Assembly (NCBI GenBank): GCA_963828015.1
Contig: CAWHCD010000006.1
Coordinates: 248,001-312,000 of the forward strand
Source: CAVPUA01 sp963828015
Lineage (GTDB): Bacteria; Actinomycetota; Actinomycetes; Mycobacteriales; Jatrophihabitantaceae
Length of the DNA stretch: 64,000 nucleotides
Reading direction: 5' to 3'
A program made the position numbers and the translations under genes. The number at the start of each line of letters is the position of its first letter. Within the stretch, counting starts at the first letter, position 1. Below are positions 9,251 through 17,542 of the stretch, one piece after another. The notes under the pieces are model-generated. The model had not been told where the DNA came from. It saw only the letters and a list, made by a program, of their open reading frames with translations, and made no database searches.

Positions 9251-10393
9251 ATGGCACTGGCAATCAGCCCTATGCGTTCTCGTTCCCTTCTGCCTCGCGT
9301 CCCTGCGCGTCCTCGCCGGCTCCGCCGCGGGCTCGGGCTGGTCACGGCCACGCTCGGCCTGGCCGGTCTACTGGCGGCCGGCGTGAGTCTGCTGGCCCCG
9401 CCCGCCGGAGCGGCAACCGCACGCGTCGACCTCGGCACGGCCGCCACCTACTCGGTGCTGGCGGCGAGCGCGGTCACCAACACCACGACACCGGGTGCTC
9501 CGACGACCGAGCTGCACGGCGATCTGGGAATCAACCCCAATGGTGCGAGCTCGATCACCGGATTCCTGCCCGGCATCGTCGACGGGGCCACCGTGGTTGC
9601 GAACGCGGCGTTGCAACCGCAGATCGATCTGACCGCGGCCTTCGGCGATGCGGCCGGCCGGTCGCCGACGGGGGGGCTCGTCGGCCCCGCTCTGGTCGGC
9701 ACGACCCTCACCTCCGGCGTCTACAAGGCCACCAGCTCGCTCGACATCGGCGGGCCACTGACGTTGGACGGAAAGGGTGACCCGAACGCCGTCTTCATCT
9801 TCCAGGTCGGCACCACCCTGGTCACCGACTCGGCCAGCAGCATCATCGTCAGCAATGGCGCCCAGGCCTGCAACGTCTTCTGGCAGGTCGGCAGCTCGGC
9901 CACCCTGGGCACCGGATCCACGTTCAAGGGCACGATCATGGCCAGCGATTCGGTCACCGTCACCACCGGCGTGACCGTCGAGGGCCAGGCCTTGGCTCGT
10001 ACGGGTGCCGTCACCCTGGATCACGACACGTTCAGCGCACCCGGCTGCGCGGCCACGTCGGCCGCCGCGTCGGCGTCGGCTTCGGCCTTCCTGGTCGCCG
10101 CGAGTGCCTCCTCCGCGGCCGCGGCCTCCTCCAGCGCCGCGACCGCGAACTCCGCCGCTGTCCTGGCGGCTGCCGCCGCAGCGAGCTCCGCGTCCGTGGC
10201 CGCCGCCGCTGCTGTACCGACATCCACCCTCGCCACCGGGACGGGGACCGACACGAGCATCCTGCTCGCCGCGACCGGCCCGTCGGCACCTACCGAGCCC
10301 CTCCTGATCGCCGCCCTCACCCTGCTCGGCGTCGGCACCGGCCTGCTGCTGACCGGTCGTCGTCCTCGCCCGGGTGGCCACCACCGCGGCTGA
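9251..10393 (+). CDS. DUF3494 ice-binding-like surface protein with LAXTG sortase signal
   Basis: The protein is about 380 aa. After a basic n-region and hydrophobic core (signal peptide ending near PPAGAATA) comes a DUF3494 domain: FLGTAATYSVLAAS-like start, GDLGINPNG, LTSGVYKATSSL, LTLDGKGDPNAVFIFQ and CNVFWQVGSSATLG. This beta-helix family includes ice-binding proteins and adhesins. A low-complexity Ala/Ser linker of about 60 residues follows, then LAATG at 339-343, a hydrophobic helix and a GRRPRP tail: a cell-wall sorting signal of the class E sortase (LAXTG) type. The start is uncertain: ATGs at 9251 and 9272 both give a complete signal peptide. Ice binding itself is not demonstrable from sequence. 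Confidence 0.85.
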   Translation: MALAISPMRSRSLLPRVPARPRRLRRGLGLVTATLGLAGLLAAGVSLLAPPAGAATARVDLGTAATYSVLAASAVTNTTTPGAPTTELHGDLGINPNGASSITGFLPGIVDGATVVANAALQPQIDLTAAFGDAAGRSPTGGLVGPALVGTTLTSGVYKATSSLDIGGPLTLDGKGDPNAVFIFQVGTTLVTDSASSIIVSNGAQACNVFWQVGSSATLGTGSTFKGTIMASDSVTVTTGVTVEGQALARTGAVTLDHDTFSAPGCAATSAAASASASAFLVAASASSAAAASSSAATANSAAVLAAAAAASSASVAAAAAVPTSTLATGTGTDTSILLAATGPSAPTEPLLIAALTLLGVGTGLLLTGRRPRPGGHHRG

Positions 10394-10405
10394 ACGTGCT
10401 GACGA

Positions 10406-10411
10406 TACGGT
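10406..10411 (+). promoter_or_regulatory. -10 element TACGGT, 6 nt from start codon
   Basis: TACGGT is followed by exactly 6 nt and the GTG at 10418. This suggests transcription begins at or next to the start codon. Confidence 0.5.
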
Positions 10412-10417
10412 CATCGG

Positions 10418-10726
10418 GTGATTGGACACCTCTTCAAGATGACCGCCAAGCCGGGCCACCTCGCCGCACTGATCGAGTTTCTGCAACTCGACGCGCAACA
10501 TTCGGCCGACAACGAACCCGGCACGCTGCGTTTTGACGTCTACCCCGCCGCCGACGACCCGGATGCCGTCTATCTGTATGAGGCCTACGCCTCGCCGGAG
10601 GCCTTCGATATCCACATGTCCAGTGAGCTGGTCAAGCGCTTCATCAGCGAGATCGCGCCCGCACACGTCGAAAGCTCGGTCCCGCTGTTCCTGGGCGTCG
10701 CGCCGGTGGCCACGAACGTTTCGTGA
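10418..10726 (+). CDS. Antibiotic biosynthesis monooxygenase (ABM)-domain protein, YgiN-like
   Basis: The protein has 102 aa and forms a single ferredoxin-like ABM domain: IGHLFKMTAKPGHLAALIEFL at the N-terminus, then the PGTLRFDVY and VYLYEAYASPEAFDIHM segments. Relatives include quinol monooxygenases, haem-degrading enzymes and proteins of unknown function, so the reaction cannot be assigned. It has no ribosome site and is probably leaderless (GTG start). It converges on the dioxygenase gene at 10747 without a visible terminator. Confidence 0.75.
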   Translation: MIGHLFKMTAKPGHLAALIEFLQLDAQHSADNEPGTLRFDVYPAADDPDAVYLYEAYASPEAFDIHMSSELVKRFISEIAPAHVESSVPLFLGVAPVATNVS

Positions 10727-10746
10727 TCAGCGGCCGCCGACGCTGA

Positions 10747-11613
10747 TCATGACGACGGCGGGGGAGAGAATTTGTGGCCCCAGAAGGCGCCTTCGGTGAT
10801 CTCGTAGGTCGTGTCCTCCTGCGGCACCTGCAGGCCGTTCCAGCCGAACTCGATCGCGTACAACTCCGGGGAGTAGACGTAGAAGGAGACCATGTGGTCG
10901 TTGGTGTGCTTGCCGAGGCTGGCCATGAGGGGAACGCCGAACTTCTCAGCCCGGTCGAGCGCCCGACCGACATCGTCGATGTCGGCTGCCTCCACCATCA
11001 GGTGGACCAGCTGGCCGGGTCCGGGCCGTGAGGTGACGCCCAGGGTGTGGTGGCGGGGATTGCAGCCCATGAAGTAGGTGGTTCCGGCCGGGCCCTTCTT
11101 GGTGTTGCGTTCGAGGAAGCCGAGCACGCCGGTGTAGAACTCGAACAACGCGTCGCCATCCTCGCCGGTGACGATCACGTGGCCCATTCCCTGTTCGCCG
11201 GTCATGAACGCGCTGACGCTCGGCGTCTGCAACCGCACGTGGTCGAGGATGGGCCCGTAGAACAGCTCGATCGGGTTGCCGGCCGGGTCGTCGAACTTCA
11301 CGAACCCGTTGACCCGACGCTCGGCCGACTCCTCGTCGGTGCCCGGCGTGACCTTGATCCCGGCCGCCTCGACCTTGGCCACCACGGCGGCCAAGTCCCG
11401 CTTGTTCAGCACCTCGAAGCCCATCGAGGTCATCTTGTTCTCGGGGCCGGACGTGATCACCAACCGAGGTGGGTAGGCATCCATGCGGTACCGAAGGGTG
11501 TTCTCGTCCTCCGCGCCGACGCGCATCAGCCCGAGGAAATCACCCGCGAACGTCTGCCAGCCCTCGAGGTCAGTGGACTCCAACCGGAGATAGCCCAGTG
11601 ATTGAATCGCCAT
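10747..11613 (-). CDS. Extradiol (type I, VOC superfamily) catechol-type dioxygenase
   Basis: The protein has 288 aa with two VOC modules (about 5-125 and 140-260), like BphC/HsaC enzymes that open catecholic rings. The Fe(II) ligands of the second module are present as H145 (GMGHVIV), H204 (QLVHLMVEA) and E255 (YAIEFGW), and H240 lies in the active-site HTNDHMVSFY stretch. It is therefore likely to be catalytically competent. The ATG at 11613 gives MAIQSLGYLRL; TATCGT lies 7 nt upstream, so it is probably leaderless. No other ring-degradation gene is nearby, so the natural substrate is unknown. Confidence 0.85.
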   Translation of the reverse strand: MAIQSLGYLRLESTDLEGWQTFAGDFLGLMRVGAEDENTLRYRMDAYPPRLVITSGPENKMTSMGFEVLNKRDLAAVVAKVEAAGIKVTPGTDEESAERRVNGFVKFDDPAGNPIELFYGPILDHVRLQTPSVSAFMTGEQGMGHVIVTGEDGDALFEFYTGVLGFLERNTKKGPAGTTYFMGCNPRHHTLGVTSRPGPGQLVHLMVEAADIDDVGRALDRAEKFGVPLMASLGKHTNDHMVSFYVYSPELYAIEFGWNGLQVPQEDTTYEITEGAFWGHKFSPPPSS

Positions 11614-11620
11614 AGCGCAG

Positions 11621-11626
11621 ACGATA
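11621..11626 (-). promoter_or_regulatory. -10 element TATCGT for the dioxygenase gene
   Basis: On the minus strand TATCGT is followed by 7 nt and the ATG at 11613. It lies back to back with the promoter of the PPOX gene, so this 55-bp gap is a divergent promoter region. Confidence 0.45.
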
Positions 11627-11656
11627 AGCCACACCGGCCAGGAAGTCAGCGGGATC

Positions 11657-11662
11657 TAGAGT
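11657..11662 (+). promoter_or_regulatory. -10 element TAGAGT for the PPOX gene
   Basis: TAGAGT is followed by exactly 6 nt and the ATG at 11669. There is no ribosome-binding sequence between them. Confidence 0.5.
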
Positions 11663-11668
11663 GGCGAC

Positions 11669-12079
11669 ATGCTCAACCCGGCCGCTCGCGCCCTGCTCGA
11701 GTCCAACGCCCTCGCGCAGCTGATCACGATCAATGCCGATGGCAGCCCGCAGGTCAGCGGGGTCTGGGTCGGACTCGATGGCGACGAGCTGGTCATTGCC
11801 TCCCTGCCCAAGCGGATCAAGGTGCACAACGTCGAGCGCGATCCGCGCGTGGCGCTCGTCGTTCAGTCGCCGACGAAAAGCGTACGCGGGCTCGATGAAT
11901 ACCTCGTCGTGCACGGAACCGCCCGGGTCACCGAGGGTGGCGCGCCGCAACTGCTGCAGCGCCTGGCCCTCATCTATCTGGGCCCGGACGCGGTGTTCCC
12001 GGGTCCGAACGCACCGGCGGGCTACGTCTTTCACATCACGCCCGACAAGATCGTCGGCGAAGGGCCCTGGGTCGGCTAG
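11669..12079 (+). CDS. PPOX-class (pyridoxamine-phosphate-oxidase-like) flavin/F420-dependent protein
   Basis: The protein has 136 aa and a split-barrel flavin-binding fold. LAQLITINADGSPQVSGVWV and KRIKVHNVERDPRVALVVQ match the actinobacterial PPOX/FDOR-B proteins, many of which use F420. The C-terminal VFHITPDKIVGEGPW is also typical. It may be an F420-dependent reductase or oxidase; the substrate is unknown. Confidence 0.82.
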   Translation: MLNPAARALLESNALAQLITINADGSPQVSGVWVGLDGDELVIASLPKRIKVHNVERDPRVALVVQSPTKSVRGLDEYLVVHGTARVTEGGAPQLLQRLALIYLGPDAVFPGPNAPAGYVFHITPDKIVGEGPWVG

Positions 12080-12085
12080 CTGTGC

Positions 12086-13117
12086 TCAGCCGGCCAGGTG
12101 GGCGGCCGACGTGCGGCCCAGCAGCGGCGGGATCGTGGTCACGGCGCGGGCCAACTCGTCGAGGGACTCGCCGAACAACGCCTGCGCCCCGTCGACCAGG
12201 GCCGATTCCGGGCGGGGATGGACGTCGACCATCACGCCGTCCGCGCCGGCGGCCATCCCGGCGCGGGCGAGGGGAACGACCAGATCGCGGCGGCCGGCTG
12301 CGTGGGAGGGATCTACGATGATCGGCAGGTGCGACAACCGTTGCATCATCGGCACGGCCGACACGTCGAGCATGTTGCGAATGGCCGGCTCGAACGTTCG
12401 TAGTCCGCGTTCGCACAACACGATGTCGAGATTTCCGCGCTGGGCGATGTACTCGGCGGCCATCAGCCATTCCTCGTAGGTCGCGCTCAGCCCACGCTTG
12501 AGCATCACCGGCTTGCCGACCGTGCCGACGGCCTGCAGCAGCCCGAAGTTCTGCATGTTGCGGGTGCCGATCTGCAGCATGTCGGCGTGCTCGGCGACGG
12601 CGTCGACCTCGCTGACGTCCATCACCTCGGTCACGATCGGCAGGCCGACCTGGGCGCCGACGTCGGCCAGCATGCGCAACCCGTCCAGCCCCAGGCCCTG
12701 AAAGGCGTAGGGCGAGGTCCGCGGCTTGTACGCCCCGCCGCGCAGCAGGGTCGCCCCCGCGCGCTTGGCCATCTGGGCCGATTCGAGGGTCTGCTCGGCT
12801 GTCTCGACCGCGCACGGGCCGGCGATCAGGGTGAACGTGTCGGGCCCGATCGGGACACCGCCGACCCGCACGGTCGTGCGCCGAGCGTGGTTCTGGGCCG
12901 AGACCAGCTTGTACGGCGCGGTGATGCGCATCGTCTCGGCCACGCCCCGCAGTCCCTCGACGTCCAGGGTTTCCAGCACCGACTCGGCGCCCACGACGCC
13001 GATGATCGTGCGCATGACCCCGCGGCTGACGAAGGCCTCGCCGCCGTGGGCCTGCACGTGCTCGATCACGACCTCGACGTCGGCGTCGGTCGCACCGGGA
13101 GACATCACGATGACCAT
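12086..13117 (-). CDS. aroF: Class I (beta type) DAHP synthase with N-terminal regulatory domain
   Basis: The protein has 343 aa. Residues 1-70 form a ferredoxin-like regulatory domain (MVIVMSPGATDADVEVVIEHV), as in Thermotoga-type DAHP synthases, followed by the barrel: IAGPCAVET, LLRGGAYKPRTSPYAFQGLG, VTEVMD, LQIGTRNMQN, KPVMLKRGL, LCERGLRTF, PIIVDPSHAAGRRD and DGVMVDVHP. It is complete, so the organism carries both unrelated DAHP synthase classes. It lies 11 nt downstream of nfo on the same strand. The two enzymes may differ in feedback control, which is inference. Confidence 0.93.
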   Translation of the reverse strand: MVIVMSPGATDADVEVVIEHVQAHGGEAFVSRGVMRTIIGVVGAESVLETLDVEGLRGVAETMRITAPYKLVSAQNHARRTTVRVGGVPIGPDTFTLIAGPCAVETAEQTLESAQMAKRAGATLLRGGAYKPRTSPYAFQGLGLDGLRMLADVGAQVGLPIVTEVMDVSEVDAVAEHADMLQIGTRNMQNFGLLQAVGTVGKPVMLKRGLSATYEEWLMAAEYIAQRGNLDIVLCERGLRTFEPAIRNMLDVSAVPMMQRLSHLPIIVDPSHAAGRRDLVVPLARAGMAAGADGVMVDVHPRPESALVDGAQALFGESLDELARAVTTIPPLLGRTSAAHLAG

Positions 13118-13128
13118 GGCAGTCGAGC

Positions 13129-13965
13129 TTAGTCGCCCGCCCGTAGGGCTTTCAGGGTGGCGACGTCGCGCGCGTGATCGGCATCAGCGGTCTCGACGAC
13201 CATCGGCACACCGCGCAGGCCGGGAGCCGCGAACAGCCCGCGCAGCCCGTCCAGGCCGATCGTTCCCTCGCCCAGGGCCGCATGCCGGTCGCGCTTGGAA
13301 CCGACCGGGTCACGGCTGTCGTTGACGTGCACGAGCCCGATCCGCCCCCGCCCGATCCGGCGGATGAGGGCGGCGATCGTCTTCTTCGTGCCGCCCGGGG
13401 CCGACAGGTCGTGCCCGGCGGCGTGCAGGTGGCAGGTGTCCAGGCAGACGCCGACGCGGGGATCGTCGAGCACGTCCAGATAGGCGCCGAGGGATTCGAC
13501 GTCAGAGGCCAGTGCGCCGCCACCGCCGGCGGTCGCCTCGATCAGCAGCCGCGGGCCGTCATCGCGCATCAGCGGCAAGACGTGGGCGCGTACCTGCTCC
13601 ATGGCCTGCTCCCACCGGTTGCCGAGCACGGCCGAGCCGGCGTGCACGACCACGCCGGACGCGCCCACGGCGGCCCCGCGCCGCAACGAGAACTCCAGCG
13701 CCGCGGTCGAGCGGGCGAGCGTGTCGGCCGACGGAGAGCCGAAGTTGATCAAGTACGGCGCGTGCACGAAGACCGGCAGCCCGCGGTCGGCACAGGCGGC
13801 GCGGAAGGCCTCGTCACCGGCCGGATCGGGCGAGGGGGCGGCCCAGCCGCGGGGATTGGCCACGAAGATCTGGATGACCTCGGCGTCGACCCGCTCGCTC
13901 AGTGGCAGGGCGCCGCGGACCAGGCCACCGCTGACCGAGACGTGAGCGCCAATGCGCGCGCCCAC
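13129..13965 (-). CDS. nfo: Deoxyribonuclease IV / apurinic endonuclease IV
   Basis: The protein has 278 aa, the usual length. It cleaves DNA 5' of abasic sites during base excision repair. It has a TIM barrel with Zn-ligand segments: GAHVSVSGGL, FVHAPYLINFGSP, GVVVHAGS, LLIEATAGGG, GVCLDTCHLHAAGHDL, VHVNDSRDPVGSKRDRH and VVETADAD. GTG start, one base after the pknL stop region, so co-transcription with the kinase is likely. Confidence 0.93.
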   Translation of the reverse strand: MGARIGAHVSVSGGLVRGALPLSERVDAEVIQIFVANPRGWAAPSPDPAGDEAFRAACADRGLPVFVHAPYLINFGSPSADTLARSTAALEFSLRRGAAVGASGVVVHAGSAVLGNRWEQAMEQVRAHVLPLMRDDGPRLLIEATAGGGGALASDVESLGAYLDVLDDPRVGVCLDTCHLHAAGHDLSAPGGTKKTIAALIRRIGRGRIGLVHVNDSRDPVGSKRDRHAALGEGTIGLDGLRGLFAAPGLRGVPMVVETADADHARDVATLKALRAGD

Positions 13966-13966
13966 G

Positions 13967-15913
13967 TCAGACGATCGACAAGGTTACGGTCGATCCGAGG
14001 TTCACCGTGGTGCCGGCGGCCGGGCTCATGCCGACGACGAGTTTCGCCGCCCCGCCGAAGGCGGACTCGACCTTTACGACCAGGCCGAGGGCCTGCAGCT
14101 GGGCCTGGGCCTGGGCCAAGGGGGATAGGTAGGCGATGTTGGGCAGGACGACCGTCTGCGGACCCTTGCTGACCACGATGGTGACCGGTTGCAGGCGGGT
14201 CAGCTGCGTGCCGGCGGCCGGGTCCTGCGAGATGACCGACCCCTTGGTCACGGTCGCGCTGTAGTCCTGGTTGGTTTTCACCGCGAAGTTGGCCGCCTGC
14301 AGCGCAGCGGTGGCATCGGCCTGCGGACGCCCAACGACACTCGGTACCGAGGCCTGACCGGGTCCGCTCGAGACGATCAGTTCCAATGAGGAGTTGGGCT
14401 TGACCAGCTGGCCCGCGGCCGGGGCAGTACTGATCACGGTTCCGGCCGGCACGGTCAGGCTGGTGTTCTGGATGGGCACGACCTTCACCCGCAAGGTCGA
14501 CAGCACGGTCTGGGCATCGGCCTGGGTCTTGTTGGTGACGTCCGGGATCAGGACCCGATCCTGGCCCTTGCTGACGATCAGCTGGACGGTGCGCCCGCGC
14601 GCCAGCCGCGAACCGGAACCGGGGTCGGTGCCGAGCAGGGTGCCCTTGGTCACCGTCTCGCTGAACTGTTGCTCGGCGGTGTTCGAGACCTTGTAGCCGG
14701 CGTTACGCAGAGTCTGGGTGGCGGTCGGCTGCGACTGTCCGGCGACGTCGGGGACGTGGGAGAAGCGCCCGGCGAAGGTCCACCAGCCCCCGACGCCGGC
14801 GGCCACACCGAGCAGCACGATGACGAGCAGGGTGAGCAAGGTGCGGCGGCGTCGGCGGGCCGTGACCGAGCGTTGCTTGCGCGGCCGTTTGGGTGGCGGG
14901 ATGACGATCGGCGGCGGGGGTCCGGGCGGGCCGCCGACGATCGCGGTGTCGTACTGGCCGGCCACCGCGTGGGGGTCGGTGGCCGTCATGACCTGTTGGG
15001 TGCGGGCGGTGTCGGCCGGCTCGGGTGACTGCCCGCGGCGGCGGGGCGGGACGGGGACGACCGGCAGGCCGACATCGTGGCGCACGTCGGCGAGCTCGGC
15101 CAGGAACGCGCCGGCATCGAGCGGGCGCCCACCCGGATCACTGCTGGTCGCCCGGACCACGAGCAGGTCCAGCTGTGGCGCGATGCCGCGGACCTTCGTC
15201 GAGGGCGGCGGCACCGTGCCGTGCACGTGCTGGTAGGCGATGTTCATCGCCGAGTCGCCCTGGTAGGGCGGCGATCCCACGAGCAACTCGTACAAGACGA
15301 TGCCGGCGGAGTAGACGTCCGAACGCTGATCGGTGCGCCCGCGGCTGATCTGCTCGGGCGAGCAGTAGGCGACGGTGCCCATCATCGTGGTGGTGTTGGT
15401 CAGGCCGTCGGACTCCACCGCCCGCGCGAGCCCGAAGTCCGCGACCTTAACCACGCCCTCGTCAGAGAGCAGGATGTTCTCCGGTTTGACGTCGCGGTGG
15501 ACCAACCCGGCGCGGTGCGCGGCGGCCAGGGCGGCCAGCACCGGCTCCATGATCGATACCGCCTCGGCCGGGTTGAGCCGACCGCGCTCGCGCAGCAGAT
15601 CGCGCAGGGTGCGCCCGGTGACCAGCTCCATGACCAGGAAGACGTGCCCGCCGTCGCTGCCCTGGTCGTAGACCGAGACCGCGTTGACGTGGGTCAGCTT
15701 CGCGGCCGCACGCGCTTCACGGGTGAACCGATCGGTGAAGGCCGGATCGGCCGAGAGCGCGCTGGACATGACCTTGAGCGCGACCACCCGATCCAGTCGC
15801 TGGTCGAGCGCGCTGTAGACGGTCGACATCCCGCCCCGGGCCAGTAGCGCGTCGATGCGGTATCGGCCTTCGAGGACGCGCCCGATCAGCGGGTCCGCGA
15901 CGGCCGTATTCAC
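13967..15913 (-). CDS. pknL: Serine/threonine protein kinase with PASTA domains (PknL-like)
   Basis: The protein has 648 aa. The N-terminal kinase (about 17-275) has the glycine loop LLARGGMSTVY, the lysine in VALKVM, HRDVKPENIL, DFGLA and an activation loop with TNTTTMMGTVAYCSPEQ. A Pro-rich juxtamembrane linker and a basic stop-transfer RRRR lead to one membrane helix near 362-383. About four extracellular PASTA repeats, which bind peptidoglycan fragments or lipid II in relatives, fill the C-terminus. Position beside the Rv2175c-like gene and near an MptA-like gene matches mycobacterial pknL. It heads a minus-strand operon with nfo and aroF. TAGACT lies 6 nt before the GTG. Confidence 0.93.
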   Translation of the reverse strand: MNTAVADPLIGRVLEGRYRIDALLARGGMSTVYSALDQRLDRVVALKVMSSALSADPAFTDRFTREARAAAKLTHVNAVSVYDQGSDGGHVFLVMELVTGRTLRDLLRERGRLNPAEAVSIMEPVLAALAAAHRAGLVHRDVKPENILLSDEGVVKVADFGLARAVESDGLTNTTTMMGTVAYCSPEQISRGRTDQRSDVYSAGIVLYELLVGSPPYQGDSAMNIAYQHVHGTVPPPSTKVRGIAPQLDLLVVRATSSDPGGRPLDAGAFLAELADVRHDVGLPVVPVPPRRRGQSPEPADTARTQQVMTATDPHAVAGQYDTAIVGGPPGPPPPIVIPPPKRPRKQRSVTARRRRRTLLTLLVIVLLGVAAGVGGWWTFAGRFSHVPDVAGQSQPTATQTLRNAGYKVSNTAEQQFSETVTKGTLLGTDPGSGSRLARGRTVQLIVSKGQDRVLIPDVTNKTQADAQTVLSTLRVKVVPIQNTSLTVPAGTVISTAPAAGQLVKPNSSLELIVSSGPGQASVPSVVGRPQADATAALQAANFAVKTNQDYSATVTKGSVISQDPAAGTQLTRLQPVTIVVSKGPQTVVLPNIAYLSPLAQAQAQLQALGLVVKVESAFGGAAKLVVGMSPAAGTTVNLGSTVTLSIV

Positions 15914-15919
15914 CCGGCC

Positions 15920-15925
15920 AGTCTA
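15920..15925 (-). promoter_or_regulatory. -10 element TAGACT for pknL
   Basis: Reading the minus strand, TAGACT is followed by exactly 6 nt and the GTG at 15913. It is probably the promoter of the pknL-nfo-aroF unit. Confidence 0.5.
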
Positions 15926-15989
15926 GATCCGTCCCACCCGTACCGCCCGTGACGACATGCGCCCGTTGGTGGCCTTAGGGTCAGCAGGT

Positions 15990-16853
15990 GTGACCCGAGC
16001 CGCCGACGATGAGGAGTTGGCCCCCGACGAGGTAGCCGTCGATCTGGGCCGGGCCCAGCTGCTGGCCGACGCCGACCGGCCCGGTGGCTACCTGCTGGTG
16101 GTCGACCGCATCCGGCAGTCCTACGTCGACCTGGACGACCCGACCTACCTCGATTTCGAGTACATGCAGCAGTTCGCGGCGGTGGTCGATGCGCTCGCGC
16201 CCGGCCCCCTGGCGGTCACCCACATCGGGGGCGGAGCCATGGCATTTGCCCGCTATCTGACCGCGACCCGCCCCGGCTCCTCGCAGGTTGTGCTCGAACC
16301 CGACGCCGCTCTCACCGATCTGGTCCGCGAGCGGTTACCGCTGCCGCGCCGCTCGGGCATCCGGGTCCGGCCGGTCTTCGGGCGCCCGGGCGTGGCCGGC
16401 CTGGGCGATGCCGGCGCCGATGTGGTGATCCTGGACGCCTTCGTCGGTGGGCGCGTCCCGGCCGATCTGGGCACGGTCGAGTTCATGCAGGACGTGCGTC
16501 GGGTCCTCAAACCCGGGGGAATGCTGCTGGCCAACGTGGCCGACGGGCCGCCCCTCACCTACCTGAGGCGGCTGCTGGCCTCGGTCGGTGCTGCGTTCTC
16601 GCATCGGCTGGCGATTGCCGACAGCTCGGTGCTGCGGGGCCGGCGCTACGGCAACGTGGTGCTGGCCGCATCCGCCGTCGAGCTGCCCGAAGGCGACATC
16701 GAGCGCACCATGGCCGGGTCCCCGTTCCCGCTGCGGGTACTCGGCGGCGCCGCGCTGGCCACGTTCGTCGGGACGGCCACGGTGCTGCGCGATGAGACGT
16801 CGATGCGCTCACCCGCGCCCCCGGATCTGGCCTGGCGAATCAGCGCGGACTGA
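15990..16853 (+). CDS. Spermidine synthase-like / class I SAM methyltransferase-fold protein
   Basis: The protein has 287 aa. The nucleotide-binding motif is THIGGGAMAFARYL, followed by an acidic strand end (VVLEPDAAL) and DVVILDAF, then VEFMQDVRRVLKPGGMLLANVAD. These resemble actinobacterial spermidine-synthase-like proteins (fused methyltransferases without the polyamine N-terminal domain). True polyamine synthesis is not supported by any neighbour. The GTG at 15990 is preceded by TAGGGT 8 nt upstream; an in-frame ATG at 15957 is the alternative start. Confidence 0.75.
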   Translation: MTRAADDEELAPDEVAVDLGRAQLLADADRPGGYLLVVDRIRQSYVDLDDPTYLDFEYMQQFAAVVDALAPGPLAVTHIGGGAMAFARYLTATRPGSSQVVLEPDAALTDLVRERLPLPRRSGIRVRPVFGRPGVAGLGDAGADVVILDAFVGGRVPADLGTVEFMQDVRRVLKPGGMLLANVADGPPLTYLRRLLASVGAAFSHRLAIADSSVLRGRRYGNVVLAASAVELPEGDIERTMAGSPFPLRVLGGAALATFVGTATVLRDETSMRSPAPPDLAWRISAD

Positions 16854-16861
16854 ACTCGTGG

Positions 16862-16867
16862 CAGGCT
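16862..16867 (+). promoter_or_regulatory. -10 element CAGGCT in TGGCAGGCTG context
   Basis: CAGGCT is followed by 6 nt and the ATG at 16874. The ten bases TGGCAGGCTG recur at the same distance before the small gene at 48355. Confidence 0.4.
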
Positions 16868-16873
16868 GCACGA

Positions 16874-17206
16874 ATGGCAAAGATCGAGTTGCGGAGCGAG
16901 GACGAGATCGGCGAACTGCTCGGGATCGCCGGGCCGCGAGTGCACGCTCTGGTCCGGGACGGCTCGCTGCTGGCGGTTCGCATCGATGGGGTGCGCGGCA
17001 TCCCCGAGTCCTTCGTCCAGGACGGCGCGATCGTCAAGCACCTCATCGCGGTGATCACCCAGTTGCGCGACGCCCGCTATGACGATGTCGAGATCGTGGA
17101 ATGGTTGCACCGCGAAGACGACTCGCTGCCCGGTTCGCCGATCCAGGCCCTGCGGGAGAACCGCGGCACCGAAGTGAAGCGGCGGGCCCAGGTCGCCGGG
17201 TTCTGA
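16874..17206 (+). CDS. Rv2175c-like winged-helix DNA-binding protein (PknL substrate homologue)
   Basis: The protein has 110 aa with an N-terminal helix-turn-helix (EDEIGELLGIAGPRVHALVRDGSLLAV) and a C-terminal dimer region (VEIVEWLHREDDSLPGSPIQAL...EVKRRAQVAGF) matching Rv2175c, a DNA-binding substrate of PknL. It is shorter at the N-terminus than the mycobacterial protein and lacks the arm that carries the threonine phosphorylated there; S8 is the only nearby hydroxyl residue. It lies 1 kb from pknL. The DNA target is unknown. Confidence 0.8.
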   Translation: MAKIELRSEDEIGELLGIAGPRVHALVRDGSLLAVRIDGVRGIPESFVQDGAIVKHLIAVITQLRDARYDDVEIVEWLHREDDSLPGSPIQALRENRGTEVKRRAQVAGF

Positions 17207-17209
17207 GCG

Positions 17210-17542
17210 GTGTCGCACCTGCTGTATCTGGCCCTGCTGCTGGGCTGCCTGCTCGGCACCGCGCCGCTGGAGATCTGGTTGGGCGTGCGGGTCTATCGAC
17301 AGCCCCGGCGGCTGCTGCTCGCGCTCGCCCCGACGGTGATCATCTTCGGCGCGTGGGATCTCTACGCCATCAGCCGCCGTCAGTGGAACTACGTCGATCA
17401 CTGGCTGGTCGGGGTCCGCCTGCCCGGATCGTTGCCGGTCGAGGAACTGCTGTTCTTCCTGGTCGTACCGATCTGCGCGATCTTGACGTTGGAGGCCGTT
17501 CGGCGCCGTCGCCCGAACTGGCGCATCGGCGATGAGCCGTGA
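17210..17542 (+). CDS. crtYc: Lycopene cyclase subunit CrtYc
   Basis: The protein has 110 aa and three predicted membrane helices. The conserved PVEELLFFLVVP segment is the signature of heterodimeric CrtY-type cyclases, which form beta- or epsilon-rings on lycopene in the membrane. It starts (GTG) 3 nt after the Rv2175c-like gene and its TGA overlaps the crtYd GTG. Confidence 0.9.
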   Translation: MSHLLYLALLLGCLLGTAPLEIWLGVRVYRQPRRLLLALAPTVIIFGAWDLYAISRRQWNYVDHWLVGVRLPGSLPVEELLFFLVVPICAILTLEAVRRRRPNWRIGDEP

